A stretch of 64,000 bases of DNA, taken from contig QYAI01000121.1 in the NCBI GenBank assembly GCA_003988855.1, forward strand, positions 1 to 64,000, given 5' to 3'. This stretch comes from Arachnopeziza araneosa (taxonomy: Eukaryota > Ascomycota > Leotiomycetes > Helotiales > Arachnopezizaceae). Positions 11,653 to 23,638 of the stretch are shown here, in pieces (position 1 is the first letter of the stretch; every line of letters begins with the position of its first letter). The notes beneath the pieces are model-generated. The model made no database searches. It saw only the letters and a list, made by a program, of their open reading frames with translations, and had not been told where the DNA came from. Position numbers and translations under genes: made by a program.

Positions 11653-12700
11653 CTTTGCTATGCCCGTGGGCTCTCCAAAACACGCGACACCAAAGCTTGA
11701 TCGAAGAACTGCAAGAACGACGAGTAGAAATTCAAGAGAGAATCAGAAGAGTGTTTACGCTTGAAGAAGGCGGGATGAAAAACTCCGATAGCGATATGGA
11801 CAGACATATGGAGATGGACACCACCTACCGTGGTCATCAGGAACAAAGACCAACTTGGATTAGCGCGGCCCCTGAAGGGAGCTTTTCCTGCTCGGTTTGG
11901 TACCATGACGCCAGTCCAGACTTGTGTTCAGATGTTTTTCTTGGAAAGCCATTTCAACAATGGCGCTGCAACGATGCCGTCTTGGCATTGGGAGAGAAAA
12001 TGTGGCGTCCCACATGGAGGGATGTAGCCTCGAAGGGGGAATGAATAAATATTTCGCTAAATCCAAAGCGGCAAGGCGGGCTTGACAACGTCGGACTTGT
12101 GTCCGGTCGTCAGCATTTTATATGCTGGTCCCTAACAGGCTAACAAACATTTGAGAGATATTAATTTTTGATATTGGCCCTGTGTTGATCCTGGTGGTGT
12201 TGAGACTCGACGTCGCGTGCAAGTCAAAGGTAAGGAAATTGGCTCTAGATGGCACGCTCAGTGGCGGCGGCCATGCATCATCATCGTTAAGCCTTCCGTC
12301 GCAGTGGCTGTTGTTTTCCTGATCTGAATCCCGATTCGGACAAGCAACCATCTAATTAAAGGCGAGGAGTGCCTGTTGGCTTGAGAAAGTACATCATAGG
12401 CAGAAGATGCTGCCAACAATAGGTCAGATTCAACCTACGCTAGGTTGCAGATCGAAGGCGATGCAATTGCTCCATCGGTGCCGAATGCCTTGCTCATCTT
12501 CGAGCTATTGAACGTTACCTGATTCATGATCTGAGGCGTACTCTCTGCGCTATTCCTACGCTTTCTGTGCCACTTGACACTATAAAGAAGCCTCCCCCGT
12601 TGATTGATACCTTCAAGTCTCTACAAACCTCCTGTCTTTATCGAACTGATTGTCATTCATGACAAGACCCACATTCATTTGTTTTCCTTTTCTACACATT
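11653..12700. promoter_or_regulatory. Divergent promoter region (GH16 / secreted protein)
   Basis: This 1-kb region separates the ATGs of two outward-facing secretory-pathway genes. Open frames inside it overlap on both strands and look like chance. A TATA box for the plus-strand gene is listed separately. Confidence 0.4.
12581..12587 (+). promoter_or_regulatory. TATA box of the secreted fruit-body-type protein gene
   Basis: The sequence tataaag lies 120 bp upstream of the ATG at 12701, in a C/T-rich leader. Position and sequence fit a fungal core promoter for an inducible gene. Confidence 0.5.
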
Positions 12701-13982
12701 ATGAAGTCTGTTGCTATTCTCTGCGGACTCGCCTTGGCCACGGCGAGTCCCTTGATCGTCGAAAGACAGGCGGCCAGCTCCACCATAGAGCTGGCATCGG
12801 CGACCACTTTGGATCCACAGTCATTCGCCGCTGCAGCAACGTCGGCTGTGCCCAATCCTTTTGAAGACTTGATGGACGCACTTGACAATATGCCAGCTGT
12901 TGCGGTTGTCACGGGTGGCACTGGAGCCAATACCGTAATAACCAGCATTTACGACCCCGATGCCGTTGCAGCACAAGCTGCGGCGGATATTCTACAGACT
13001 GCGGATGATGAAGCGGATACTTTGACTGAGCGTGACTCTGGATTGACAAGGCGTGGCTCTTGCAATCCTGAACCGCTTGGAAATGCTCCAACAGTTTCCC
13101 CCGATACCTCAGCTGCTTTCCTCGCCAACACCAATTTCTCCACTGCAGCTCTCAACGCTGTCGCACCACTTGGTTATTTTGCGGTTGATGGCTGGACGAA
13201 CCGCCATGCAAGTGCTAAAGCCACACATCTTCTCGCGACTATAAGCAGTCCATTGAGCACTTATAATGTTTCCCAGTGTGCTGCTTATTGCACAGCGAAG
13301 GCTGGATGCGTTTCTTTTAATATTTGTATGTTCTTAAGTGAGAGCCGAAATTCAAGCATCTAACATTCCATAGTTTATGAACGAGATCCATCCATTTTCT
13401 ATGATTCTAAAAACTGCCCCAACCCCCCATCATACACACGGATAAAGTGCACGTTTTGGGGGATTCCTCTCACCGCAGCCCTTGCGGCCAATATCAAACA
13501 GGGTGGTGGTACTGTTTTTGAGACTGTAATTGCTGGGTCCAATGCAGTAAGCGTCTTTGGGCAATATGAATACTACCCTTTTCTAATCAATATCGTAGTA
13601 CACGACATTACCTCAGCCACTTGTTGGATTTTCTGGCCCTGTGTCTTTAGGCAATGCTACTATTGAAGCACCAACTGCCGATAAAACTTATATGGGGGTT
13701 TACACTTACGCTACACCATATGATCCCAACGTCTGTGCAGCTGTTTGCAATAGTGTCTCTGCTTACAACACCCGCCACGCCGGCGCCTCGGGACCACGAC
13801 TGTGCCAATTCTTCGACGCGTTTATGGCTTATACAAATGGTGCGAATGGAGTCTTGACATGTACTCTATACACAGAGGCTTATGACACAAGCTACGCCAA
13901 GAACTTTGGTCAGACTCGCAGTGGGATTCTCTACGGATTTGGCCATAGTTACTCCTATGCACTTGATTTTGAGGCAAAATAA
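12701..13982 (+). CDS. Secreted fruit-body-specific-protein-like protein
   Basis: Three exons (12701-13325, 13374-13546, 13599-13982) give 393 residues. The start at 12701 is preferred over the in-frame ATG at 12650 because it gives a clean signal peptide, MKSVAILCGLALATASP, ending near a Lys/Arg-type site (VERQ). The mature protein has an Ala/Asp-rich propeptide-like segment, then a cysteine pattern with CAAYCTAKAGCVSFNIFYER and NVCAAVCNSVSAYN. This two-module arrangement matches the ascomycete proteins annotated 'fruit-body specific protein a', of unknown biochemical role. It is presumably extracellular or wall-associated. The neighbours (GH16, the WSC protein) are also surface proteins. 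Introns of 48 and 52 bp are both canonical. No enzyme motif is visible. Confidence 0.82.
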
Positions 13983-15318
13983 CAACCTGAGTGGTGAATT
14001 TGGTAATGAGCATCAAGTCTTAAATCTTTTGATGACTCCTTTTGATGCGGTTGAATTGGGTGGGTTGTTAGTTGCAAATGGTCTAGACAACTGCCATTCA
14101 CATCATTCCTCCTCTAGATGGTTGATCGAGGCTATGTTGAATATTAATTCTTCTCAAATTTTGGTTGTTTACAGCGAGTAAGAACAAGCTAAGTAGTCTG
14201 CAAGAAATTGTCATAGTCAGGTTATCTAGACTTCCACTAACGATTTTGCGCCTTCGTGTGGGTTTCATGGCGTAACGCCTCATTCCTTTAACTTTCGGAG
14301 GATATACTTCGGTGTCTTTCCTTTCAGAACGCCAGAGTGGTATTTGATTGCTATATAAAGATTTAACATATGTTTGGGTTCATGCAGGATATTTCGCACG
14401 TGATATATGCAGGAGGTCTTTCAAGCTGTGCACCCCTACCTATGCTGTGTTGATAGACTGCGGGAGATGACTCTTCAACTACTTCGCGTCGAGAAAGGCC
14501 TCAACCATGGCGGAGACTTTGAAACTTCGAAAACTCTCGAAGAGTGTCAATGATCCAATCCATGGTTCTTGGCAAATGGTCCTCGAACTCTTCTCAGGAG
14601 ATGACGGAAACGAATGGTCTGATCTATACTTCATTCACGTCTCCTGCTACCATCATTCATTCCTTGGGACCAATTTCTTTATGCAGAAAACTAGCGACCA
14701 AAGTCGTTAGTCGCATGCAGGGAAAGATGTTGCACCTTTCTCCAAGCCGTCATGGGCGCTTTGAGCCGCCATGTTAGTATCCTTGACGCCCATCTGCAAG
14801 GTACGGTGTCCCTGGCCCTGGTGGTGGCTAGCGCTGTTGCTGCTGTAAGATTCCCCATCAACGTTCCAAATGGAACTCGGCTAGTATTCGACAAGGGGGC
14901 TGGGTACTGACAAAACAAATAAATTTTTGGGACTATCGTTCATCAGCTCAACGCTTGCCGTCTGGAGCGCCACAACGTGCCACTTCGAGCGGTCTGTTTG
15001 AGTCTGAATCAATAACTCTCTTTTTGCTTCGAGGCCCCTATGTAGGGTAAGCAGTAATTACCTAGGTAGGCATGCGTGTCCTCTATCCGGTTACCGCAGT
15101 TCAGTCCTTTCACGCAGTCTTATCACGCTTCTGGGCGGGACTAGAGTACCTAGGTCTGGATCTTCTTCTGATATGTACTTTGTCACGAATCTCTTCATGT
15201 TTTGCTAACCTTCGTTCCTTTGCGATTCCACGGTCCCTACCAACGGTCTTTACCCTTCTGTTGCTTGTTTTTCCTTTTCGTCACTCTTTACACGGCCTCA
15301 GTGCCACCATCTTTCGTC
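13983..15318. other. Intergenic region upstream of the WSC gene
   Basis: These 1.3 kb hold no supported gene. Short frames around 14507-14777 overlap in two phases and have no recognisable motif. The right half should contain the WSC gene promoter; no clear TATA box was seen. Confidence 0.4.
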
Positions 15319-18300
15319 ATGAGGTTTTCCTGGCTCTTGGCGGGCTTTTCAGCCTCGCAGCTTTTTTCTAATGTTCTCGCGTGGGACCCAACAGATTCCC
15401 TGATGGACGCCGGTATGGCCCCTCTCTCTTGCTTGCCAGTATCGCTGATGGGTCTGCATAGATTCAATGCAATCGGGTTATCTTCCAAATCATAATATGG
15501 ATCCTTCCATAGTAGGTTCAAGTGCTTGGGGGCAAATCTGGGCGTATAAGACTGGATTTCAAGAACAATTTTATGCTAAGCCTCTTACATTCACGCCGGC
15601 GAGCACTGGTCGCCAAATTGTTCTCATGTTCTCTGAGTGGAATCGAATCTATTCTTTAGACGCCATTAACGGTACTTTAATCGCTACGCGCGACTTGGGA
15701 GTTGAGGGAGAGATTCCATTCGCTGTATCGGATTTAGGAAACTGCAACGATATTTCAGACCATATGTATGTGTATTTGCGACCAAGATCTCATGTTCGGA
15801 GGATACGAGAATGAGCTGACTTTATTTCCAGTGGGGTTACTGGTACTCCGGTTATCGATAATGTCACCGAAACTGTGTACTTCTGGGCAAAAGGCTATAA
15901 TCAATACGGTGCTAATGCTGCTACTGGATATCAAAATGGAGCATATCGATTTCATGCGATTGATGTTGTGACTCTGAAAGAGAAGCCTGGCTTCCCAAAT
16001 AATATCCAAGGAACGCCTGCCGATAATAATCCTTCAAAGGTAAGTCACGTTGATTTATATCTCTATGTGAATGCTCTGCGGTTTCGTAGTCGAGCACATT
16101 CCATTTCAAGTTTTGATTTTGTTACTACAATCTATTGCGGTTGTAAACCTTCCTCTAATGAGTTGACGGTTTAGGTCTTCATTGGTGGTATCCAACTTCA
16201 GCGACCTGCTCTGAATCTCGTTAATGGCGTTGTCCTTGCTGGATTTGGAGGACACTGTGATCAATACAATTATACCGGCTGGTTGATTGGTATGGATGCA
16301 AAATCAGGAAATCTTTTGAGTGCATATGTTACATCCGGTGGAGCAGGCACACCACAACCTGATGGAACCTGGACTGGCGGTGGAGGAGGAGCTGCAATCT
16401 GGATGGTACGTCACATGGGACAAAAACAAGTGGAGAAGGCTCTGGTTCACATAATCAATACTAATTTCACATAGGGAGGTTCCATGTGTCCTAGTGATCA
16501 ATCTGGACGAATCTTTTTCGTTACTGGCAACGGACAGAAAGTTGATATCAACCAGAATCTACCTGCTTCGGGACGCGTTCAACTCAATACTCTCAGTGAA
16601 GCAGTGGTCAATATGGGCATCAACTCGACAACTAAGAGACTCTATCAACAAGATTATTTTGAGCCATATTCTTATGTAGCCATGGATGCAGGGGATCGTG
16701 ATCTTGGGTCCGGTGGTCTCATTCTTTTAGATCAAAAAACCTTCGTCGGTGGGGGGGTTGCTCGAATGGGCATGGCTGCTGGAAAGAATGGTATTGCGTA
16801 TTTCCTAAACTTGGACAATTTGGGTGGTTTTAAGCTTGGAACTGGTGGAACAGATAATATCATCCAGACAATCAATATGCCAAGTAAGAATGATTCTTCC
16901 TCCAAAAGCTTTACTAAAAATGTCAGGTTATGGCGCTGTGTTCGCTTCCTCAGGATCTTATCCTCTAGAAGGAGGTTACGTTTATATTACTCCTATCGGA
17001 TTTCCAACTCAAGTGTACAAGCTTGGATTTACAGTTTCTGGAGTTCCTCAGTTCTCTTGGTTTGGACAAACGCCAGATAATTCTACTGGAAGACCTGGTA
17101 CGGGCCCCGCTACGGTCACTACATACAAAGGGCAAGCTGGAACTGGTATCCTCTGGATTGTGGACCCTCTTATTGGTGTTAAAGCCTACAACGCGGTCCC
17201 TGTAAATGGAGTTTTGACTCCAATCACCCTTCCAGCAAGTATTGCAGTTTCCAAGTATCAACGCCCTGGATTTGGCAATGGTAGATATTTCATGGGCTCG
17301 TCAAATGGATATATTCGAGCAAGTATTCTCTCAATTCTTGATCGATCTTCTCGCTAACGACTATAGGGTTATGGATCTCCGGTTGCCTTGCCACTAACCT
17401 GTACATCTCCTCTTGACTTTGGGACCCTTGCAATTGGTAGCACGTCGACTCAGATCGTTACTTGCACAACCAATATCAAACTATCTGTGACTGGCTACAC
17501 TGGTGGATCAAGCATCTTCAAGGTCACAAACTCATCTTTGCCTCCTGCAACTCAACAACTGCCTATCAATACCACATTCAACATCACGGTAACATTTGAT
17601 CTTGCTACAACAGCTTCTTCTATTATACCTGGAACACAAGGTAGCGCGATTGAGCTTTTGACAACCAATTCTGTTACTGGATATGCACCTCAAGAACCGA
17701 TTGGCTTCACAGGCACGGCCGTCAGCAGCAATCCTTTCCTAACCGTGAGCCCCCAGCAGGTAACTTTCGCAGGGATTGTCATTGGATCCGCGGATGCAGC
17801 TGCCGGAAGCTCCAGTACTTTTGTTCTCAGCAATATTGGCTTGACTACCCTGAATATTCTTGGTATGGCCTACGTTACTGGCAGCATAGCGGCTGGAACC
17901 CAAGCGTATCACAACCTGACTACTACGGCCGTCAATGGTACAAAGACTACTACCTTTGATACCAATGGATATTTCAGTTCTTCAAATATGCCCGTTCAAG
18001 GTCAATCAATTGCTGCTGGTGGCTCTGTCATTGTAAACACAAATTTTAACTGCGGAGATGTAGGCGATCCTTCTGGATATTTGTACTCGTACTAACTGAA
18101 ATACAGAACCAGGGAACATTTTACACAACTCTTATGGTTTTCACGGATGGTGGCAACGCTTACTCGATATTTACTGGCTCTGCATCAAGCAAACCCATTG
18201 CATTATTTGAATACTCTAATGGCGAAGGGGGTTGGATCACCATTGATCACTGTGCTAATGTGACGGATGGCTGCAGTGATGAAATTGACTTTGCACCTTC

Positions 18301-21300
18301 TGAGGGACTGACAGTTCAAACTATCCAACTTCGTTTCACCAATACCGGCGGCTCTACCTTGACAATCACAAAGTCCAAACCCAACGAAGGATCTGTGCTT
18401 GGTGCTTCTAATCCTCAAACTGATTTTGCCGAAGGTATGACCATCGCTCCTGGAGCATCTACAATTGCATCCGTCATTTTCTCTCCTCCAGCCTCTCAAC
18501 TCAATGGCAATGACATTACATACGCCGGAACATGGACTTTAAACACAGACGACTTGACCTTTGGGGTTCATTCGGTTGAATTTGTCGGTGTTCTTTCATC
18601 AAACAAGACTGGTCCCTTGCTTCCCAACGGTAAAGCACAATTCCAATACCTTGGCTGTTATCTAGATCAAGTGGGTGGTGTCCGAATTGAGTCGAAGGAA
18701 TTTGTCAATACAACTGGTAACTCGAATGGGTGGTGTCAGACCAATGCCTTGAACGGTGGTTTGATATTCGCTGGTACTGAGTATATGCAGGTAGGGAGTG
18801 AACTGAAATGCACTTCTTCATCGACTAATTAAGCATAGGAATGTTATACTGGCAATATTATTCCCCCAGCTGCTCAGCTCTATCCAGATACATACTGTTC
18901 ATTTTTGTGTACCGGCGACTCACATCAAATCTGCGGTGGTACTGGTGGCTACCTCTCAGTGTATTACGATTCTACGAGGTATTTCCCTGCAAATGGTACC
19001 ATTATTGGTACATCTGGTTTAGGACCACAAATTCCAAAGACAATCAACAATGGAACATGGAACTATGCTGGATGTTGTAAGTTGACCTAAATCTACTGTC
19101 AGGATCAGCTAACTCTTTAAGATACGGATTCCCAGAATGCACGTGTCTTAGTTGGCAAAGGACTGACTGGCTCTACTGTTAGCCTGGAGGTCTGCGGTAC
19201 TTACTGTGCAAGTGTTGGATATTCCGTTTTCGGGGTTGAATATGCTGATGAGGTTTGTCTAATTTCCTTGGGCTTGAAAAAACTAATAGAAATTAGTGCT
19301 ACTGTGCAAACTCGTTTTCCAAGCCTAGTACTTTAAGACCAGACACAGAATGTACCATGCAGTGTGCGGCGAATGCCACTGAGTTTTGCGGTGCAGCAAG
19401 TAGGCTCAGTCTCTATATCAAGAATGGAACAACCGTTCCTTCAGCCGCAGCTACCTCATCGACAGTCAAAGCCACAGTCATATCTACTGGTACAGCCACC
19501 GCCATATCTGCTGGAACATCCACTGCCAACGTGCCGACAAGCACAGGAAAATACATCTCCTTGGGCTGCTACTCTGATAATGTGAACGACAGAACCCTTC
19601 AATCCTCAGCGACCACTGATGATACTGGCATGACGGTCGAGGAATGTGCTACTTTTTGCACTGGAAATACTTATTTTGGTGTTGAATTTGCACAAGAATG
19701 TTATTGCGGTAATTCTTTCAGTTCAATAGCCAACATCACCACGGATGGACGATGTAGCGCGCCTTGTGTAGGAAATGCGAATGAAATCTGTGGTGGAAGT
19801 AACGGAATAAATATATATTCGTATTCTGGCGTCACTACATCCACAACAAAATCTGCGACTACGACAAGCGCTGTCTCGACTGCCACTGCTATTCCAATTC
19901 CCCCGACTCTCAACATTGGTACCGGATGGACATTCCAGAGTTGTTGGAGTGATAACACTACAATCCGCACTCTCAAAGGTCTTTATACTGCGCCAGCAAC
20001 TATGACAATAGAGAATTGTGCAACTTATTGTTCAGGTTATAAGTACTTTGGAGTAGAATATTATTCCGAGGTTTGTGAATCCACTATCATTTTGATTTTA
20101 CTGACTGTTTGTAGTGTTATTGTTCCAACACTCTAAGCTACGGCAGCGCTGCTTTAGCTCTTTCAAAATGCAACTTCCCTTGCTACGGTAATACAGCAGA
20201 GTATTGTGGAGGTTCAGGAGCATTGACGCTATACCAAAATATCACTACTCCACAAAACTCTTCCAGCTCAGTTTCTTCGTTACCTATTTCTACAACTTCA
20301 TCGGCATCAACGAAGTCTAGCTCATCGACGTCGACCTTGTCATGTATGATTCATTCTTGAATCTTAATTTATATATTCACTAACATTTCACTAGCATCAA
20401 TATCTAGTGGCTCTTCGACATCTTCTAAATCTTTGAGCTCGTCAACTTCAAGTATCTCGAGCTCACCATCCAGCTCTTCAAGCTCTTCGACCTCATCCAA
20501 GTCTTCTAGCAGTTCTAGCTCAAGTGCTTCAAGCTCTTCGACCTCATCCAAGTCTTCTAGCAGTTCTAGTCATCCAAGTCTTCTAGCAGTTCTAGCTCAA
20601 GTGTTTCAAGCTCTGTAACCAGTTCGGCACCTAGCTCAAGCGGCTCATTATCTAGCTCTTCAGGCTCGTCTACAACTTGCAAGTCCCATCTGTTATTTGC
20701 TATGTTTACATGACTAACCCAGTTTCAGCTACAAGCTCAAGTTCTTCAAGCAGTAGTCTCAGTTCCTCAGCAGGTAAGTTCCTAATTTCAAGAGATTGAA
20801 TATCAATGCTAATGATATCGAAGCAACCACAAGCTTAAGTTCAAGCACAACACTCTCTAGTTCTTCTCTTACGTCGTCTTATGATTCTTCAACTTCCAAA
20901 GCCACTACAAGTTCTCAGTCGAGCACAGCGTCATCTACTAGCTCTTCTATTTCAAGCACAGCGTCGTCTACTAGCTCTTCTGTTTCAAGAACAGCGTCTA
21001 CTAGCTCTTCCGTTTCAAGTACTGCATCGTCTTCCAGCTCTTCATGTAAGTTCTTGAACTGAAATTTGAAACGACTTTGCTAACAAAATCTTAGCAACAG
21101 ATTCGACTTCAGCGCGGTCATCAACATCGTCGACCAGCGCGTCTACAGTCTCGTCGAGCTCTTCCACATCAGCACGCATAACAACATCGTCCAGCTCTTC
21201 AACTGCTCGCTCGACCACATCGTCTTCCAGCTCTTCGACATCAACACGTCCAAGCACAATATCGTCAAGCAGCTCTCGTAGTGTGACTAGCTCTAGTTCT

Positions 21301-22020
21301 TCTAGCTCTCGCAGCGTAGCTAGCTCTAGCACTTCTGCAACGATTGCAACATCGATAACAGCTACTTCAACTTCAGCAACATCTACAGCCACAGCAAATC
21401 CATGGAATTATGTTGGCTGTGCTAATGATACCACTACTGCCCGTGCTCTTACTGGTGCTTCTTATCAAGCATCAAGTGGTATCACGATTGAAGCTTGTCA
21501 AGAATACTGCCAGGGCCAGTCCTTCGCACTTGCTGGAGTGGAGTACGGACAGGAGTGTTATTGTGGTAATAGTCTTGTCCATAACTCGGTCCTCGGCCAG
21601 ACTGGTTGCACAATGAAGTGTAATGGAAATAGCCAAGAAGTTTGTGGTGGTTCATCACGTCTTAGTATGTACAACAATACTGCATATGTACCGCCTTCTA
21701 TCAAGCCGTCGGTCGGATGGCAATACAATGGCTGCTTCACAGAACTCCAAAATGCTCGCGCTATCGGATCAATGGGTCTACAGAGCACATCGTCCATGAC
21801 AGTCGAACTTTGTGTCAGCACATGTCAGGGGAAGAATCTACCTGTTGCTGGTCTCGAGTTCGGGAGTCAATGTTTCTGCGGTAACGGCATCAGCCCTAAC
21901 TCAACGCAAGTTGATGATTCACAGTGTGAGGTGATGCTATGCCCAGGAAACCAAGCGGAGTATTGCTCGGCGGGAAATAGGTTACAGACTTATATCATGA
22001 ACACCCCGATCTCAACATAG
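15319..22020 (+). CDS. Large secreted multi-WSC-domain protein, frame broken in one exon
   Basis: Sixteen exons: 15319-15412, 15462-15765, 15832-16039, 16175-16405, 16475-16883, 16927-17318, 17367-18059, 18107-18790, 18839-19076, 19122-19252, 19297-20070, 20115-20343, 20395-20678, 20729-20773, 20824-21045, 21095-22020. Order: signal peptide (MRFSWLLAGFSASQLFSNVLA); propeller-like region (YLPNHNMDP to about 690); two or three Ig-like ASH/HYDIN-type segments (DFGTLAIGSTSTQ); four WSC domains from about 956; Ser/Thr stalk; two further WSC domains. WSC modules bind glycans, so a wall or extracellular role is likely; catalysis by the propeller is unproven. Exon 13 carries a 26-bp duplication that shifts the frame and stops at 20616-20618 (1536 residues). 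Every other join is in phase, and counting one copy fewer gives 1945 residues. Introns 6 and 13 appear to be GC-AG. Confidence 0.82.
20395..21390 (+). repeat. Ser/Thr low-complexity coding repeats
   Basis: Degenerate agc/tct/tca serine codons with interspersed threonine encode the stalk between the fourth and fifth WSC domains. Three introns (20679-20728, 20774-20823, 21046-21094) interrupt the tract, each after the first base of a codon. Such stalks are normally heavily O-mannosylated in fungal wall proteins. Confidence 0.85.
20544..20595 (+). repeat. Perfect 26-bp tandem duplication, frame-breaking
   Basis: Unit 20544-20569 is repeated exactly at 20570-20595, beginning tcatccaagt. It lies in exon 13 of the WSC gene, in serine-codon repeats. 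An earlier in-frame copy of the same sequence starts 51 bases upstream. Because 26 is not a multiple of three, the reading frame changes after the second unit. Confidence 0.95.
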
Positions 22021-22529
22021 ATTGGGAATAATAAGAGCTTTCGCTTCTATGAATAATTTATGTCAAATAACTTTACCAAGATTTATTTAGATTCCCGGCG
22101 TTATAAAAGGGTGGCCACTTGAGAACTAGACCAGGATTTCAGCACCCTGACAATGTATTTGATGTGAGAAGTGAAGGTATCTGAAATTCAATGAGGTTGA
22201 CTAGGTAATAATAAGGTCGTTATCATGAAAGACCTGCGGGTCTCGCCAATGCGGGGAGAGGCTCTTATTATCCCCACAACTCAATCTATATGCATCCCCG
22301 GAGGTTGCGGATAAATATCCTCATCCACTTACATTCCAGCTAAGGGATTAAATATTAGCCTTAAACCTCAAACTCCATGTATTGAAAATTCTGGGCTTCA
22401 AGAGTACACGTTTCTTCAACGGCGTCTAGGCAAGTATATCAGTCCCGTCATGCGGTTCTTTGCTCGGATTCCATTCTTTGTTTCTTTCTGTCTGAGTCTC
22501 CCATTTGACCCGCTCACGCAGACCTCAAG
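22021..22529. other. Intergenic region
   Basis: These 509 bp lie between the WSC gene stop and the small secreted protein. The right end is C/T-rich, as in many fungal leaders. I see no distinct element. Confidence 0.35.
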
Positions 22530-23114
22530 ATGAGATCCCTTTTGCTTTCCCTCCTCATCACCCTCCTCCCACTCACTCTCGCCGTTCTGCATCCCAGTAA
22601 ATCCCAACCCCTCAACCCCACCGATCCTATCTACTTGGGCGATGTCTTCTGGCCTCCAACCATGACCTTTATTGCTTGGCTTCCCTCAGAACAGAAAGCA
22701 CTCAATGATTGGTGCTACCTAGCCACTGACGCCTCAGATCATCGTCTCTTCTCGCTCGGCGGCATCGACGCCCTTGAGATCCATAATTACTTTGATGAAG
22801 AAGCGTACCTTACTCGCGAGGGGAGGCGATTCGCCAAATGCTCGATCACGCCAGAGAGCGGTCGCATGGGAGCCTGTGAAGGTGTCGCTGAGTGGGAGTG
22901 TGAGGATAAACAGAAGTTCACTGGGCCCGGGACCAGGAGATGGAGTTGTTGGGTTATTGAGGGGGAGAAGGGAGATGTAGAGAGGAGGTGGAATGCTACG
23001 CTGCTGGGTCAGAATGAGGAAGGGGTTGCTGGAGCTGGGTTAACGAGTATTGATGCTGCCAAGGGGACGAAGACGGCGGCTGCTGCTGTTACGCCTGGAG
23101 CGACGGGAGCGTGA
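22530..23114 (+). CDS. Small secreted cysteine-containing protein
   Basis: A single exon of 194 residues. MRSLLLSLLITLLPLTLAVL is a strong signal peptide with cleavage expected near residue 18. The mature part has five cysteines (in NDWCYL, AKCSI, GACEG, WECED and WSCWV), many Trp/Tyr residues and an Ala/Thr-rich tail (KTAAAAVTPGATGA). No known domain is recognised. Size, signal peptide and cysteines fit a generic secreted effector-type or wall-associated protein, but this is inference. It follows the WSC gene in the same orientation, 509 bp downstream. No intron is needed; the frame is open from ATG to the tga at 23112-23114. Confidence 0.7.
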   Translation: MRSLLLSLLITLLPLTLAVLHPSKSQPLNPTDPIYLGDVFWPPTMTFIAWLPSEQKALNDWCYLATDASDHRLFSLGGIDALEIHNYFDEEAYLTREGRRFAKCSITPESGRMGACEGVAEWECEDKQKFTGPGTRRWSCWVIEGEKGDVERRWNATLLGQNEEGVAGAGLTSIDAAKGTKTAAAAVTPGATGA

Positions 23115-23638
23115 GATATGAAGGACGATTTGGTGTATATATGAATGGGAATAAATACGTGCTGGCTGATCCCTTGATGTTCTCATAAGATTCGTTTGAG
23201 ATGCGTGGAGGTTTCAGACTCATAAATCGGTCTGCTAGAATGATATGGAGAGGGATACGTGAACAATTTAAATAGATTCTATTCAAGATATCTTTTTGAA
23301 ATGAAATATCTTATGGAAATAAAAGTAGTTGATCGCCACTGTAGCTCGCAGGACCAAAATTTGGACTCAGCTTCAAATCAATACAATGATAACCTCAAAT
23401 AAGTTTCCCGAAAATGAATGCGAAGTTTATTGGGAAAGAATCATATCTCACTAGCAAATTGTCCTGATCACGTTTCCACTATGAAGAAAGAAGGCTTTGT
23501 TTCCGCAGCCAATCAAGCCCCTCTTGTTCTTGGTCTTCAGCCTCGCCGTCTTCTTTCACTCTAACTTCAATACCTGCTCAAACCCGTCCCGATACTCCTA
23601 CACCTTCCACCACCATACAACACGCAACATAAGCCATC
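23115..23638. other. Intergenic region upstream of SPT4
   Basis: AT-rich at the left, C/T-rich next to the SPT4 start. It presumably contains a 3' UTR and the SPT4 promoter. I see no clear motif. Confidence 0.35.

Noticed and set aside
11655..12044. 129-codon frame in the GH16 upstream region
   Set aside because: Overlapped by frames on both strands in a divergent promoter; no recognisable protein.
20551..20592. A very short intron (35 or 38 nt) across the 26-bp duplication that would restore the WSC gene frame
   Set aside because: The donor would be GTCTTC without a branch point and the length is below the shortest intron I infer in this gene (43 bp); exon skipping or a true frameshift is simpler.
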